Source of the DNA: Actinobacillus vicugnae
Lineage (GTDB): Bacteria; Pseudomonadota; Gammaproteobacteria; Enterobacterales; Pasteurellaceae
Direction: 5' to 3'
Assembly: GCF_901687125.1 (NCBI RefSeq)
Contig: NZ_CABFJY010000013.1
Location: 1-42,331 of the forward strand
Length of the DNA stretch: 42,331 bases
The notes under the pieces are model-generated. The model was not told the DNA's origin, made no database searches, and saw nothing but the letters and a program-made list of their open reading frames with translations. Position numbers and translations under genes: made by a program. Below, one piece after another: positions 7,422-16,535 of this stretch (within the stretch, counting starts at the first letter, position 1; the number at the start of each line of letters is the position of its first letter).

Positions 7422-8900
7422 TTAGTCTTTCCAGAACACGGGGCTGAGAATTACCAGTAGGGTAAACACTTCCAAACGTCCGCATACCATTGCAATTGTG
7501 AGTACCCATTTAGCGCCATCAGGCACTTGCGTAAAATTACTGCTCACGCTACCAAGCGCAGGTCCTAGATTATTTAATGAGGCAATCACTGCATTAAAGG
7601 CATCAAAGGTTTCCATACCCAATGCAATACTACCTAGCCAACACATTAGAAACACAAAAACATAAGCAGAGAAAAATGCCCAAATACCTTCTTCAATGCG
7701 ATCTGCAAAAATATGCGTACCTAATTTAATTGGCTTAACCGAATTTGGATGCACAAAGCGGTGAATTTCTCGGTTTGCTTGTAAATATAACAACATCACT
7801 CGAATCACTTTTAAGCCCCCCCCTGTTGAGCCAGCACAACCGCCAATAAACGACGCTAACACTAATAAAATCGGTAAAAATGACGGCCATTGACTGAAAT
7901 CATTGGTGGTAAAGCCTGCCGTGGTAGAAATCGACACCGACTGAAACAATGCTTGTTGGAAGGTGATTTGAGCATTTTCAAAATAGTTATAGCCACTTAA
8001 TACCGCCAAGCAAATTAAAAATAGACTTAGTTGTATCAAAGTAAATGAACGGAATTCGTAATCTTTCCAATACAAACGTTTGAAAATATTATTGGCGCGT
8101 TTATTATTTTTATCTTTTAAGCGATCGATAAGTGCAAAATGCAAACCGAAGTTACAAGACGAAATCAATAAGAATACGACGGTAATCACGTTAATCGTAC
8201 CGCTATTAAAATAGCCCATACTCGCATCATGGGTTGAAAAACCGCCAATTGCAATTGTCGAAAAACTATGACAAATCGCATCAAACCAAGTCATTCCCGC
8301 CATCTTGAATGCCAATGCACATAGCACGGTAAGGGTGAAATAAATCTGCCAAAGTAATTTAGAAATTTCGGCAATACGAGGGCGCATTTTTTGATCTTTT
8401 AACGGCCCAGGCATTTCTGCACGGTATAACTTACCCAAACCGATCAGCGGAATAATTGCAATCGCCAATACGATGATCCCCATACCACCGAGCCATTGTA
8501 GGAATTGGCGATAAAATAAAATCGCTTTTGGTAGGCTATCTAAGCCTGTGATCACTGTTGCCCCCGTGGTGGTTAAACCCGAAAATGACTCAAAAATTGA
8601 CTCGCTAAAATTAAGGTTTGGGTGTTCTAAAATAATAAATGGCACAGCTCCTAATGAACCGAGTACCACCCAGAACAGTACCACAATTAAGAAGCCTTCT
8701 CTTGAGCGTAGTTCCTGTTTGTGGTTGCGACAAAACCACCACAACACCGCACCAACCGAGAAGGTTAGTAAAAATGATTGTAGGAATTCTCGTCCGCCAC
8801 CATCACCATAAATTAGTGCGATAAAAGCAGGTAACAGCATGGTCACGGAAAAGCTCATGACCAAAATACCAACAATGCGGATAATCGTTAAAAATTGCAC
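7422..8900 (-). CDS. trkH: Trk system potassium uptake protein TrkH
   Basis: TrkH is the membrane subunit of the low-affinity K+ uptake system and works with the NAD-binding regulator TrkA, not in this window. The 492-residue protein (E. coli TrkH 483) keeps all four pore-loop repeats with their selectivity glycines, seen as [27 protein letters not shown] and LNNLGPALG. The glycine-rich gating segment IGGCAGSTGGGLKVIR is present. The start codon is GTG at 8898-8900, giving MQFLTIIRIVGILV, which lines up with the E. coli N-terminus and has GAGG just upstream. hemG follows 22 nt later. Confidence 0.97.
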   Translation of the reverse strand: MQFLTIIRIVGILVMSFSVTMLLPAFIALIYGDGGGREFLQSFLLTFSVGAVLWWFCRNHKQELRSREGFLIVVLFWVVLGSLGAVPFIILEHPNLNFSESIFESFSGLTTTGATVITGLDSLPKAILFYRQFLQWLGGMGIIVLAIAIIPLIGLGKLYRAEMPGPLKDQKMRPRIAEISKLLWQIYFTLTVLCALAFKMAGMTWFDAICHSFSTIAIGGFSTHDASMGYFNSGTINVITVVFLLISSCNFGLHFALIDRLKDKNNKRANNIFKRLYWKDYEFRSFTLIQLSLFLICLAVLSGYNYFENAQITFQQALFQSVSISTTAGFTTNDFSQWPSFLPILLVLASFIGGCAGSTGGGLKVIRVMLLYLQANREIHRFVHPNSVKPIKLGTHIFADRIEEGIWAFFSAYVFVFLMCWLGSIALGMETFDAFNAVIASLNNLGPALGSVSSNFTQVPDGAKWVLTIAMVCGRLEVFTLLVILSPVFWKD

Positions 8901-8950
8901 AAAGCCCTCAAAGTGTTTAGATAAGCGGTTAAATAGGACGAGATTTTAAC

Positions 8951-8975
8951 AAAAAAACGCCCATAATGGGCGTTT
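8951..8975 (-). terminator. Terminator of yigZ
   Basis: On the minus strand AAACGCCC (8968-8975) pairs with GGGCGTTT (8955-8962) across a 5-nt loop, followed by a run of seven T (8957 down to 8951). It ends the yigZ message about 50 nt upstream of the trkH start, so trkH-hemG probably has its own promoter. Confidence 0.85.
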
Positions 8976-9005
8976 CGTTGTAAGAGAATATAAGCGAATT
9001 AAGAT

Positions 9006-9614
9006 TTATTTAACTTTCGAGATGCTGATTTTTCCTGCAAAACGTTGTGTAACCTGTTCAGAAAATATTTCGTATTCGCTTGGATTAATTGCAAGTAATA
9101 ATTCGATGTGTTCTGCAAATTGCTGATCAACTAACTCAATATCATAAGTATTGATCAAATGCTGTAATGTATTAAATTGATCGTATTCACACGCTAAGCG
9201 GTAATTTTGGCGCAATACTTTGCGTTGTTTTGCTACTTGTAGTAGCGCTTGTTGTACTCCGCCACCATAAGCTTTGACCAAACCGCCCGTACCAAGCTGA
9301 ATACCGCCATAATAACGCACCACCACCGCACTAATTTCACCCAACCCCGAACCTAGCAAATAATTCAACATCGGTTTACCTGCTGTGCCAGATGGTTCAC
9401 CATCATCCGAAAAACCGTATTGTTGCGAGTCATTTGGCATTCCTGCTACCGTTGCCCAGCACCAATGGCGTGCTTGCGGGTGTAACATTTTCATCTCAGC
9501 CCAAAATGCTTTTGCTTGTTGCATACCTTCTGTATGGCGTAGGTAAGTAATAAATCGACTTTTTTTGATTTCTTCTTCAAAAATAACCGTCTGCTGCGGG
9601 ATAAAATATTCCAT
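9006..9614 (-). CDS. yigZ: YigZ family protein (IMPACT/UPF0029 domain)
   Basis: This 202-residue cytosolic protein has the N-terminal IMPACT domain, marked by KKSRFITYL, the strongly conserved FSDDGEPSGTAGKPML and VVRYYGGIQLGTGGLVKAYGGG, followed by a C-terminal ferredoxin-like DUF1949 domain. The eukaryotic relative IMPACT/Yih1 regulates the kinase GCN2 in translational control; the bacterial function is not established, although nucleic-acid binding has been suggested. The gene lies upstream of trkH as in E. coli but is separated by its own terminator. The ribosome binding site before the ATG is weak (CGAAACCT). Confidence 0.95.
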   Translation of the reverse strand: MEYFIPQQTVIFEEEIKKSRFITYLRHTEGMQQAKAFWAEMKMLHPQARHWCWATVAGMPNDSQQYGFSDDGEPSGTAGKPMLNYLLGSGLGEISAVVVRYYGGIQLGTGGLVKAYGGGVQQALLQVAKQRKVLRQNYRLACEYDQFNTLQHLINTYDIELVDQQFAEHIELLLAINPSEYEIFSEQVTQRFAGKISISKVK

Positions 9615-9777
9615 AGGTTTCGAGTGTTACTGAATAAAGTGTTGATGATACCCGAATTTGCGAAATTTTGCCGAAAACAGACCACTTTTGCTGAAAAAAC
9701 CAAGAAAAAAGTTGCATATTTTGTACAAAAAAGTATATCTTCAAGCGGCAAACACTATTTTATTTTGAGGAAATTTT

Positions 9778-10728
9778 ATGAAAATCTCACAAAAACTTTC
9801 GTTATTGGTAAGCGCAATGCTAGCCAGTTTCGCACAAGCAGAACAAACGCCAATTACGCTGGGCACAGGCAGTGATACAGGACTTTATTTCGTAACAGGT
9901 AATGCAATTTGCCAGTTGGTAAATCGTAGCGAAAATCAGACCGCTTGTAAGCCACTTGCCAGCGATGCTTCGGTGGATAATCTCAACAAAATCGCTAATG
10001 GCCAATTAGCGATGGGCATTGTGCAATCGGATTGGCAATATCACGCTTATCACGGTACGAGTTCATTTGAAGGCAAGCAAAACGACAAATTGCGTGCGAT
10101 TTTTTCGATTTATCCAGAGCCGTTCACGCTGGTAGTGCGTAATGATTCAACTATTCAAACCATTGATGATTTACAAGGTAAAAAAGTAAATGTGGGGGTT
10201 GATGGTTCGGGTACTCAAGCAACCATGAATGTGCTACTCAAAACTAAAGGCTGGACAGAGGCGAATTTTAAAGAGGCACTCAAGCTTACTCCCGCAGAAA
10301 TGGGGATAGCACTATGCGAGAAAAATGTGGACGCAATCAGCTATAACGTCGGTCACCCAAATGTGGCGTTAAAAGAAACCGCTCGTAGTTGCGATATTCG
10401 GTTAGTACCTGTGGCAGATGATGTAGTAAGCAAATTAGTTGCTCAACAAAACTATTACGCTAAAGCAACCATTCCTGCCAATGTTTACAAAAATGTGAAA
10501 CAAGCGGTCGATTCTTTCGGGGTTTATGCAACTTTGGTGAGTTCAAGCGATGTGAGCGATGAGCAAGTTTATACGTTGGTAAAAGCAGTATTTGAAAATT
10601 TCGCACGTTTTAAAAAATCGCATCCTGCTTTTGCACATTTATCTGAACAAGAGATGATTAAAAATGCACTTTCAGCGCCATTGCATTCAGGCGCAGTGAA
10701 ATATTATAAAGAAAGAGGTTGGTTGTAA
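9778..10728 (+). CDS. TAXI family TRAP transporter periplasmic binding protein
   Basis: The 316-residue product has a signal peptide cut after AQA (about residue 21) and a type II periplasmic-binding fold of the TAXI (TRAP-associated extracytoplasmic immunogenic) family. It opens with TPITLGTGSDTGLYFVTG, the family's substrate-loop signature, and has NDSTIQTIDDLQGKKVNVGVDGSG in its middle split so that a GVDGSGT loop follows the KVNVG strand. TAXI proteins feed carboxylates, probably amino or oxo acids such as glutamate, to a fused DctQM membrane subunit; no such subunit is present here. A possible promoter is TTGCAT-N16-TATATC just upstream, and TGAGGAA precedes the ATG. Uptake sequences lie at 9939-9948 and 10500-10509. 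Substrate unknown. Confidence 0.9.
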   Translation: MKISQKLSLLVSAMLASFAQAEQTPITLGTGSDTGLYFVTGNAICQLVNRSENQTACKPLASDASVDNLNKIANGQLAMGIVQSDWQYHAYHGTSSFEGKQNDKLRAIFSIYPEPFTLVVRNDSTIQTIDDLQGKKVNVGVDGSGTQATMNVLLKTKGWTEANFKEALKLTPAEMGIALCEKNVDAISYNVGHPNVALKETARSCDIRLVPVADDVVSKLVAQQNYYAKATIPANVYKNVKQAVDSFGVYATLVSSSDVSDEQVYTLVKAVFENFARFKKSHPAFAHLSEQEMIKNALSAPLHSGAVKYYKERGWL

Positions 10729-10732
10729 TAAT

Positions 10733-10773
10733 AAAAAACCACGGAACATAAGTGATTTAAGTGTTCCGTGGTT
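10733..10773 (-). terminator. Terminator between the TAXI gene and yagU
   Basis: AACCACGGAACA (10737-10748) and TGTTCCGTGGTT (10762-10773) form a perfect 12-bp stem with a 13-nt loop. On the minus strand the stem runs into six T residues, so it terminates yagU; it may also slow transcription coming from the TAXI gene. Confidence 0.85.
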
Positions 10774-10785
10774 AGCTTTGAGAGA

Positions 10786-11427
10786 TTAACGGAATGGTTG
10801 CTCTAACGGCACTTCCGCATCAGGTTCTTTAGTAATACGGTTGCGTAGGTCACGACGGATCACCTCAATGCTCCAGAACCAGAAAATGTGTCCAACCATT
10901 TCTGAAATATGCTCGTATAATGGCCATTCTGAAACAGGTGGAGTTAAACCTAACGCTGGGAATGTGATGTAGTGTACACAGATGTTTGCGATGATACCTG
11001 CGCCAATACCTTGCCAGAATTTAATTTTCGGGAATACTTCCGCTACTAAGCAGTAACCGATTGCAAACACTAACGAGAAAATCATATGTGTTACACCGAT
11101 TGAGTTAAATGAGTGATCTGCAAAAGTAAATGCGACAGTGTTATAAGGATCAATACCGATATAATCACGTAAGAAAACTGCTGGTGGATTTAATACCGCA
11201 CGTGAACATTGTTCTAATACGCTACTCATTGCTAATGTGCCAGAATTTAATGCATCTAACACAGGTTGCGGACAAGCTGAAGTAAATAAATCAACAGGAC
11301 TGCGAGGTGGGAATGGATGTTCTGCACCCCATTTTACGAATGCAGAAATAATTCCTGCGATAATACCGATAAATACCGCTAAGCCGTAACGACGACGATT
11401 CGGGCTAGTTTGTTCGAAAAAACTCAT
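10786..11427 (-). CDS. yagU: YagU family inner-membrane protein (DUF1440)
   Basis: This 213-residue polytopic protein is clearly homologous to E. coli YagU, which contributes to survival in acid. The shared N-terminus [14 protein letters not shown], the segment [12 protein letters not shown] and the tail [18 protein letters not shown] are diagnostic. About three to four membrane helices are visible, at about 17-35, 118-135, 145-165 and 185-200. The second of two close ATGs (start at 11427) is preferred: AGGA lies 7 nt before it but only 1 nt before the upstream ATG, and MSFFEQT lines up with E. coli MNIFEQT. It has its own terminator. The biochemical activity is unknown. Confidence 0.93.
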   Translation of the reverse strand: MSFFEQTSPNRRRYGLAVFIGIIAGIISAFVKWGAEHPFPPRSPVDLFTSACPQPVLDALNSGTLAMSSVLEQCSRAVLNPPAVFLRDYIGIDPYNTVAFTFADHSFNSIGVTHMIFSLVFAIGYCLVAEVFPKIKFWQGIGAGIIANICVHYITFPALGLTPPVSEWPLYEHISEMVGHIFWFWSIEVIRRDLRNRITKEPDAEVPLEQPFR

Positions 11428-11555
11428 ATTCATATCCTATAAGCGAAAATTAAAACGAAACCGAATATTTATGAAATTGTATTTCAAAATTCTGTATTAT
11501 TCTCCGCCAAATGAATATAAATTGCAATCTAATTTGCCTCGAAAGACGTAATTTT

Positions 11556-11590
11556 TATAGAATTTTTTTAAAATTTAAAAAAATTCTATA
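11556..11590. repeat. AT-only 14-bp palindrome between hmuV and yagU
   Basis: TATAGAATTTTTTT (11556-11569) and AAAAAAATTCTATA (11577-11590) are perfect inverted repeats around a 7-nt AT spacer, so almost the whole stem is A/T. It lies 29 nt after the hmuV stop. It may act as a weak terminator of the haem operon or as a protein-binding or bent-DNA site. It has no GC clamp, unlike the other terminators in this window. Confidence 0.6.
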
Positions 11591-11618
11591 AGCTTGCATT
11601 GACTGACATATCAAGTAG

Positions 11619-12425
11619 TTAGCGTAATAACATCACTTGTGGCACCGATTGCACACAATGGGGTACGACCTCTACTTCTGAATGATACCATTTTGCAATA
11701 TTTTGTTGATTTATGACCGCTTGTGGGCTGCCTTGCACTTGGATTTTGCCCTCTGCCAGCAAAAAAAACTGATCTGCATATAAGGCGGCTAAATTAAGGT
11801 CATGCAAAATTGCACACACACTCAGCCCTCGTTCATCACATAAGTGGCGCAATAAGCGTAAACATTGTTGCTGATGATGTAAGTCAAATGCAGAAGTTGG
11901 CTCATCTAAAAATAACACTTTGCCTTGCATATCTTTATGCCACAATTGCAATAATGCCCGTGCCAGTTGAATGCGTTGTTGTTCTCCACCAGACAGCGAT
12001 CGATATTGTTTGTTTAGCAATGCTTGGCATTCAGTGGCATTTACCACTTCTGCAAAATCTGGTTCGCTGAATTTTCGCTGATAGACACCCATTTTGATCA
12101 CTTCTTCTGCCAAGAATGGGAAGTTGATTTGGCTATGTTGTTGCATGACTGCGCGTTGATTAGCGAGTGCAAGCGGTCGAAATTTAGCTAAATTTTGCTG
12201 ATTCAACCAAATCTCGCCCTCCGCTACAGGCAAATAGCCTGCCAACAAACGCAATAAGGTGGATTTACCTACTCCATTTTCCCCAATTAATACACTAATT
12301 TCTGCGCTTTTTAACGATAAATCAACTGCTTGTAAAATGGTGCGTTCAGCAATACGATAGCCAAGCTGTTTAGCGCTTAGCACCTCAGTGATGCGGTCAA
12401 CTTTCGCAATTTTTTTGCAAGTCAT
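11619..12425 (-). CDS. hmuV: Haem ABC transporter ATP-binding protein
   Basis: This is the cytoplasmic ATPase that powers haem import through HmuU. The 268-residue protein has Walker A GENGVGKST near residue 48, the Q-loop MQQHSQ, the ABC signature SLSGGEQQRIQLARAL, Walker B VLFLDEPTSAFD and the H-loop ILHDLNLAA. These are typical of the FecE/BtuD/HmuV type. Its ATG overlaps the TGA of hmuU in an ATGA arrangement, implying translational coupling. It is the last gene of the chaN-receptor-hmuTUV operon. An uptake sequence lies in the gene at 11715-11724, with a near match at 12179-12188. Confidence 0.93.
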   Translation of the reverse strand: MTCKKIAKVDRITEVLSAKQLGYRIAERTILQAVDLSLKSAEISVLIGENGVGKSTLLRLLAGYLPVAEGEIWLNQQNLAKFRPLALANQRAVMQQHSQINFPFLAEEVIKMGVYQRKFSEPDFAEVVNATECQALLNKQYRSLSGGEQQRIQLARALLQLWHKDMQGKVLFLDEPTSAFDLHHQQQCLRLLRHLCDERGLSVCAILHDLNLAALYADQFFLLAEGKIQVQGSPQAVINQQNIAKWYHSEVEVVPHCVQSVPQVMLLR

Positions 12426-13408
12426 TGCTGTTCCTTATATTTAATCACTAGCCATAAAAAGTAAGGCGCACCGAGAAAGCTGGTCAGCATTCCCACAGGA
12501 ATTTCTGCGGGGGCAACCATTGTGCGAGCCAAACTATCAGCCCACAGCAATAACATTGCGCCACAAATCGCAGAAGCAGGAATCACCCAGCGATGATCAG
12601 CACCAAATTTAAAGCGTACCAAATGTGGAATCACTAAACCGATAAAGCCAATTGCTCCACTGACCGCCACCGCACATCCCACTAATAACGCCCCGCTTAG
12701 TACTAATGCTTTTTTCAGGCGCACGACATTTACTCCGAGATAATGCGCTTCTTCTTCCCCCAATTGTAGTAAATTAAGTGCACGAGCAAGGCTTAATGCA
12801 AAAACAGCGGTTGGAATCATTACAATACTTGCCACTAGCAGCGATTGCCACTGTGCCTGCCCAAGGCTTCCCATTGTCCATAAACTAAATTGGCGCAATT
12901 GTTGGTCATTGCTCACATAGGTCAAGATCCCAACTAATGAAAAGCAAAGCGCATTAATTGCGATTCCCGCTAACAACAATTTATTGACAGAAGCTTGCCC
13001 TTGATAGCCCAACAAATAAATCAGACTAGCGACTAACATACTGCCTATAAAAGCGACAAACATCGTGCCGTATAATAGCCATTGTTCTGGCAAAATATTC
13101 GGCATTAGCATAAACAATGCGACCGCTAATGAAGCGCCACTGTTTACGCCAATCAGTGCAGGATCTGCCATTGGATTGTGGAATAAGCCTTGAAATAACG
13201 TACCTGCAATCGCCAGCCCTGCACCAACTAAAACCGCAAGCAAAATGCGGGGCAAACGGATATTAAACCAAATTTGCCATTGGCTATCGTCAGATGAAAG
13301 CGACCACAAATCCATCCAACTAATCGAAAGCGCACCGAAATTGGCAGCCAATATACCACTGAGCAAGAGCGCTACCGCTAAACCGATTAACCAAACTGTT
13401 TTAGTCAT
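12422..13408 (-). CDS. hmuU: Haem ABC transporter permease (FecCD family)
   Basis: This is the inner-membrane permease that moves haem from HmuT into the cytoplasm. The 328-residue protein shows the FecCD/BtuC pattern of about ten helices, with the family motifs IRLPRILLAVLVGAGLAIAG near residue 50 and GAIGFIGLVIPHLVRF near 250. The second motif lies at the coupling-helix region that contacts the ATPase. It overlaps hmuT by 8 nt and hmuV by 4 nt, so the three are translated as a coupled block. Haem rather than siderophore specificity is inferred from the adjacent HmuT-type binding protein, the receptor and ChaN. Confidence 0.93.
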   Translation of the reverse strand: MTKTVWLIGLAVALLLSGILAANFGALSISWMDLWSLSSDDSQWQIWFNIRLPRILLAVLVGAGLAIAGTLFQGLFHNPMADPALIGVNSGASLAVALFMLMPNILPEQWLLYGTMFVAFIGSMLVASLIYLLGYQGQASVNKLLLAGIAINALCFSLVGILTYVSNDQQLRQFSLWTMGSLGQAQWQSLLVASIVMIPTAVFALSLARALNLLQLGEEEAHYLGVNVVRLKKALVLSGALLVGCAVAVSGAIGFIGLVIPHLVRFKFGADHRWVIPASAICGAMLLLWADSLARTMVAPAEIPVGMLTSFLGAPYFLWLVIKYKEQQ

Positions 13409-14234
13409 GTTGAGCCTGTTCAGCCGCTTGGCGCATTTTTAGTAATTCAGTAGGTGTAGTCAGACTAAAGCCGAGTACCGCTAAATCATCTACTACCACA
13501 ACGTTTTTCTTTTTCGCTGCTGGAGTAAGCGCCATACCTGGTAATTGCCACACGTTGTCGGGCGAGCCTAAACTTTCCAAACTCATTTTGGTCAGCACCA
13601 ATAAATCAGGGCGAGCAGCAACCACGCCCTCTTGCGAAATCGGTGAAAAACGCACGCTATTTTGCATCGCATTGGTCGCACCAATTAAACGAATAGCTGT
13701 ATCAGCCACGGTGTTTTGCCCCGCTGCCATATAGTTTGAGCCTGCATGGTTGAGAATAAATAACACACGCACATCAAGCGGAGTGTTATTTACCGATTTC
13801 AGCTCACTTGCAAATTTTTCAGCTAATTCGGCCGCTTGTTGAGGCTTATCCACTAAAGCACCAATGTGGTGAATTTTGTTAATTACACTTTCAGGCGAAT
13901 ACTCAAATGGCACTCGCTCAACTGCCACCCCTGCATTTTTAAGTTGCTCAAACACCACCGAAGGTTGTGCCACTTCAGAGCTAATCACTTTAGTGGGTTT
14001 CAGCGCCAAAATGCCTTCTGCATTTAATTGGCGCATATAGCCAACATCGGGTAGCTTTTGCGCTTCAAGCGGGGCGATACTGGTGCTATCTCGCCCAACC
14101 AAAGCTTGTTGTGCGCCGAGGGCATAAATAATCTCAGTAACATCACCGCCAATACTGATCATTCTTTCCTGTGTAAAGCTTGGATTGCTCGCAATATAAG
14201 CGGTCAAAAAAGCCCAAAATTTTACCAATTTCAT
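13401..14234 (-). CDS. hmuT: Periplasmic haem-binding protein
   Basis: This 277-residue type III (helical-backbone) binding protein carries haem from the outer-membrane receptor to HmuUV. An N-terminal signal peptide ends around residue 22. The segment LPDVGYMRQLNAEGILALKP contains the tyrosine that in HmuT, PhuT and ShuT coordinates haem iron (the Y of GYMR), which argues for haem rather than ferric siderophore or B12. It begins 21 nt after the receptor gene and overlaps hmuU by 8 nt, consistent with one operon. Confidence 0.92.
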   Translation of the reverse strand: MKLVKFWAFLTAYIASNPSFTQERMISIGGDVTEIIYALGAQQALVGRDSTSIAPLEAQKLPDVGYMRQLNAEGILALKPTKVISSEVAQPSVVFEQLKNAGVAVERVPFEYSPESVINKIHHIGALVDKPQQAAELAEKFASELKSVNNTPLDVRVLFILNHAGSNYMAAGQNTVADTAIRLIGATNAMQNSVRFSPISQEGVVAARPDLLVLTKMSLESLGSPDNVWQLPGMALTPAAKKKNVVVVDDLAVLGFSLTTPTELLKMRQAAEQAQHD

Positions 14235-14255
14235 CTGTTTTTTCTCCTGATTCGC

Positions 14256-16496
14256 CTAGAAATGGATTTCTGCACCTGCGGTATACGTTCTGCCACGAGC
14301 GGTATTACTGAATTTGTATAAGCCTGTATCATAGTCGTAATCTTCTTGAGTAGAAGAGTTATACGAATTCAGCGCATCGAGATAATTTTTGTTCATTAAG
14401 TTTTGCACGCCTGCTTTTAAGGTAACGTGTTTATTGAGCTTATAGTTTGCATAAAAATCCATAATCACAGGGATTTTGGGTAAGCGTTCAATCATGAGTT
14501 TGCCGTCTGAATCTACACCTTCAATATGCACACGATGGGCTTTGCCTGTGTATTTAAAAGTGGTAGCGAGTGTGAGTTTTTTCTCTAACAAGCGAGTGCC
14601 AAGTTCTAAAGTGGCGTGATCTTTAGGTTGCACTGTATAAGATTCTGTACCGAAGCCGCCTAAAATAATTGCTCCAACGGAAGTTGGTGCAGTGGTTGCG
14701 CTACGTGTGTAAGATAGGTTACTGAAAAAATGCCCTGCATCGTAATTGAGTTCTACTTCCCATCCTTTACTTTTCACTTTGCCTGGTGAATTTACATAGA
14801 GTTGAACCTGCAAATCATCATCGGATAAATTCAGATCGTTACATAAATGATTGGCACAGCCGTAGAACGATTCCTTAAAAATATAGTTATCAATGTGCGA
14901 GTTAAAATAAACCACTTTCAGCCCTAACATATCGTTACTGCTGAACAGTTGATCTTGAGTGATATTAAAGCCTGCCTGCACAGTTTTGGCGCTTTCTGGA
15001 CGTAAGAATGGATTCACACTTAGCCCATTACGACTGGTGTTAAACATTTCTTGCACGTTTGGCGCACGAGTGGTTTTGGCATATTCCACAAATGGTTCAA
15101 ACCAAGCGGTCACTTTTGCTGATAAATTTACTGAAGGATCAATCGAATGATATTTACGGTCTACATTCACTTGCCAAGACGGCACGCAATAAATTGCGTC
15201 GTCCACATCACATTCAGGTTTATTGCCTGTTAAGCGGTAGTACGAATGGTTAGCGCCTGCTTTCAAACTAAAAATGCCTGCTTCTAGCGTACCACTCCAA
15301 TAAAGTGATTTAATTTTTTGTTTACCCTGTGGCGCAAAAGCGGCATTTGCGACCGCACCGCTGTTATTACCTTTTTCATTAACGGGCAAATTACGCACAT
15401 AGTTATTGCTAAACCAATTGAAACCAATGGTTAAGTCTAATTTGCTATGTCCAAAATCAAATTTAGCATTGTTGTGTAGATCGAAGGTTTTCGCTCGATT
15501 TAGCGTTGCAGCGTCGTCTAGTGTCCAGAGTGTCGCCCCTTGGTTATAAAACTGTGTAGTTTTAGCATTAGAGGTGAGTAAATGTAAATTGAGCCACGGA
15601 TGTGCAGCATATTTTGCTTCAAATGCATTGGTATAGTTAGCAATTTCTCGTCCGCCAATATTGTTGTGATACACTCGGCGAGACAGTTTAAATTCACTGT
15701 TTTGCTGTGGGTTAAATGCAATTTTGGCTAAGTAAGAACGAGGTTGTTGTTCTAAACCGCTTAGATAGCTTGCCTCTTCCGAACGAGAGCCATCACCACG
15801 AGTATAACTTTGAGTTAATTTGTGTTTACTTAGGGCGAACAAGCCACTGAGGCTACCTGTCTCAAACAAATTCTCTTTTGCTGCCACCGCCAGCATGCCA
15901 TTGCGCCCCAAGCCGTTATTGCCAATATTTAATTTCGTTAAAGCACCAATTTTTCGTTCAGCTAATAGCACATCTTCCGCATCAATTGTTTTGAAGTTAG
16001 CGCTCCCCATTAGCGCATTCACTCCCGCCGAACCGTCAGAATGCCCTTTATTCACATCCACTCGCGTAAGAAAATTTTGATCGATTAACGCTCCAAATTG
16101 GCTTATTGGTCCGTTACCTTCATGAAATTTACCACCACCATTAGCAGACGTGCCGAGCTGGGTTTGTGGCACACCGTCGATCATCATATTCACTCGCCCT
16201 AAACCCGTCATATTGCGAATATTTACACTAACCGCACCTTGACCAGGATCGATTTGGGTATAAGCCCCCGAAATCGAGCGCACAACGCTATCCAGATTTT
16301 GCATAGCATTATCGCCTACGCTACGGCTACTGGTTGCATTCACCTTGCCGTATGATTCAAAATTAGCATTTGTTTGATTTTTTTCTAACACATACACGGG
16401 ATCGAGTGCCAAACCTTGCTCCGTTGCCCCGCAAGCTAAACTAGTCGCACTGGCTAAACTGCTGATAATAAATTGATTTAAACGAGTTAATTTCAT
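14256..16496 (-). CDS. TonB-dependent haem/haemoprotein outer-membrane receptor
   Basis: The 746-residue protein has a signal peptide, a plug domain beginning about residue 45 (VVRSISGAYTQIDPGQGAVS, then NIRNMTGLGRVNMMIDGVPQ) and a 22-strand barrel ending in aromatic F (GAEIHF). The barrel carries TRAPNVQEMF followed by NPFLRPE near residue 475-500. These are forms of the FRAP and NPNL boxes that flank the haem-handling histidine in haem receptors. A probable TonB box is PVYVLEK near residue 33. The ligand (free haem, haemoglobin or another haemoprotein) cannot be decided. AAGGAG precedes the ATG, and the neighbours chaN and hmuTUV support haem uptake. The Cys in SLACGATE resembles a lipobox but is probably fortuitous. 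Confidence 0.9.
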   Translation of the reverse strand: MKLTRLNQFIISSLASATSLACGATEQGLALDPVYVLEKNQTNANFESYGKVNATSSRSVGDNAMQNLDSVVRSISGAYTQIDPGQGAVSVNIRNMTGLGRVNMMIDGVPQTQLGTSANGGGKFHEGNGPISQFGALIDQNFLTRVDVNKGHSDGSAGVNALMGSANFKTIDAEDVLLAERKIGALTKLNIGNNGLGRNGMLAVAAKENLFETGSLSGLFALSKHKLTQSYTRGDGSRSEEASYLSGLEQQPRSYLAKIAFNPQQNSEFKLSRRVYHNNIGGREIANYTNAFEAKYAAHPWLNLHLLTSNAKTTQFYNQGATLWTLDDAATLNRAKTFDLHNNAKFDFGHSKLDLTIGFNWFSNNYVRNLPVNEKGNNSGAVANAAFAPQGKQKIKSLYWSGTLEAGIFSLKAGANHSYYRLTGNKPECDVDDAIYCVPSWQVNVDRKYHSIDPSVNLSAKVTAWFEPFVEYAKTTRAPNVQEMFNTSRNGLSVNPFLRPESAKTVQAGFNITQDQLFSSNDMLGLKVVYFNSHIDNYIFKESFYGCANHLCNDLNLSDDDLQVQLYVNSPGKVKSKGWEVELNYDAGHFFSNLSYTRSATTAPTSVGAIILGGFGTESYTVQPKDHATLELGTRLLEKKLTLATTFKYTGKAHRVHIEGVDSDGKLMIERLPKIPVIMDFYANYKLNKHVTLKAGVQNLMNKNYLDALNSYNSSTQEDYDYDTGLYKFSNTARGRTYTAGAEIHF

Positions 16497-16535
16497 TCTT
16501 TCTCCTTAATAATATAATTATGATTGTGGTTAATG

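Noticed and set aside
16420..16440. Lipobox-like SLAC in the TonB receptor signal peptide
   Set aside because: TonB-dependent receptors are not normally lipoproteins and a signal peptidase I site fits nearby.
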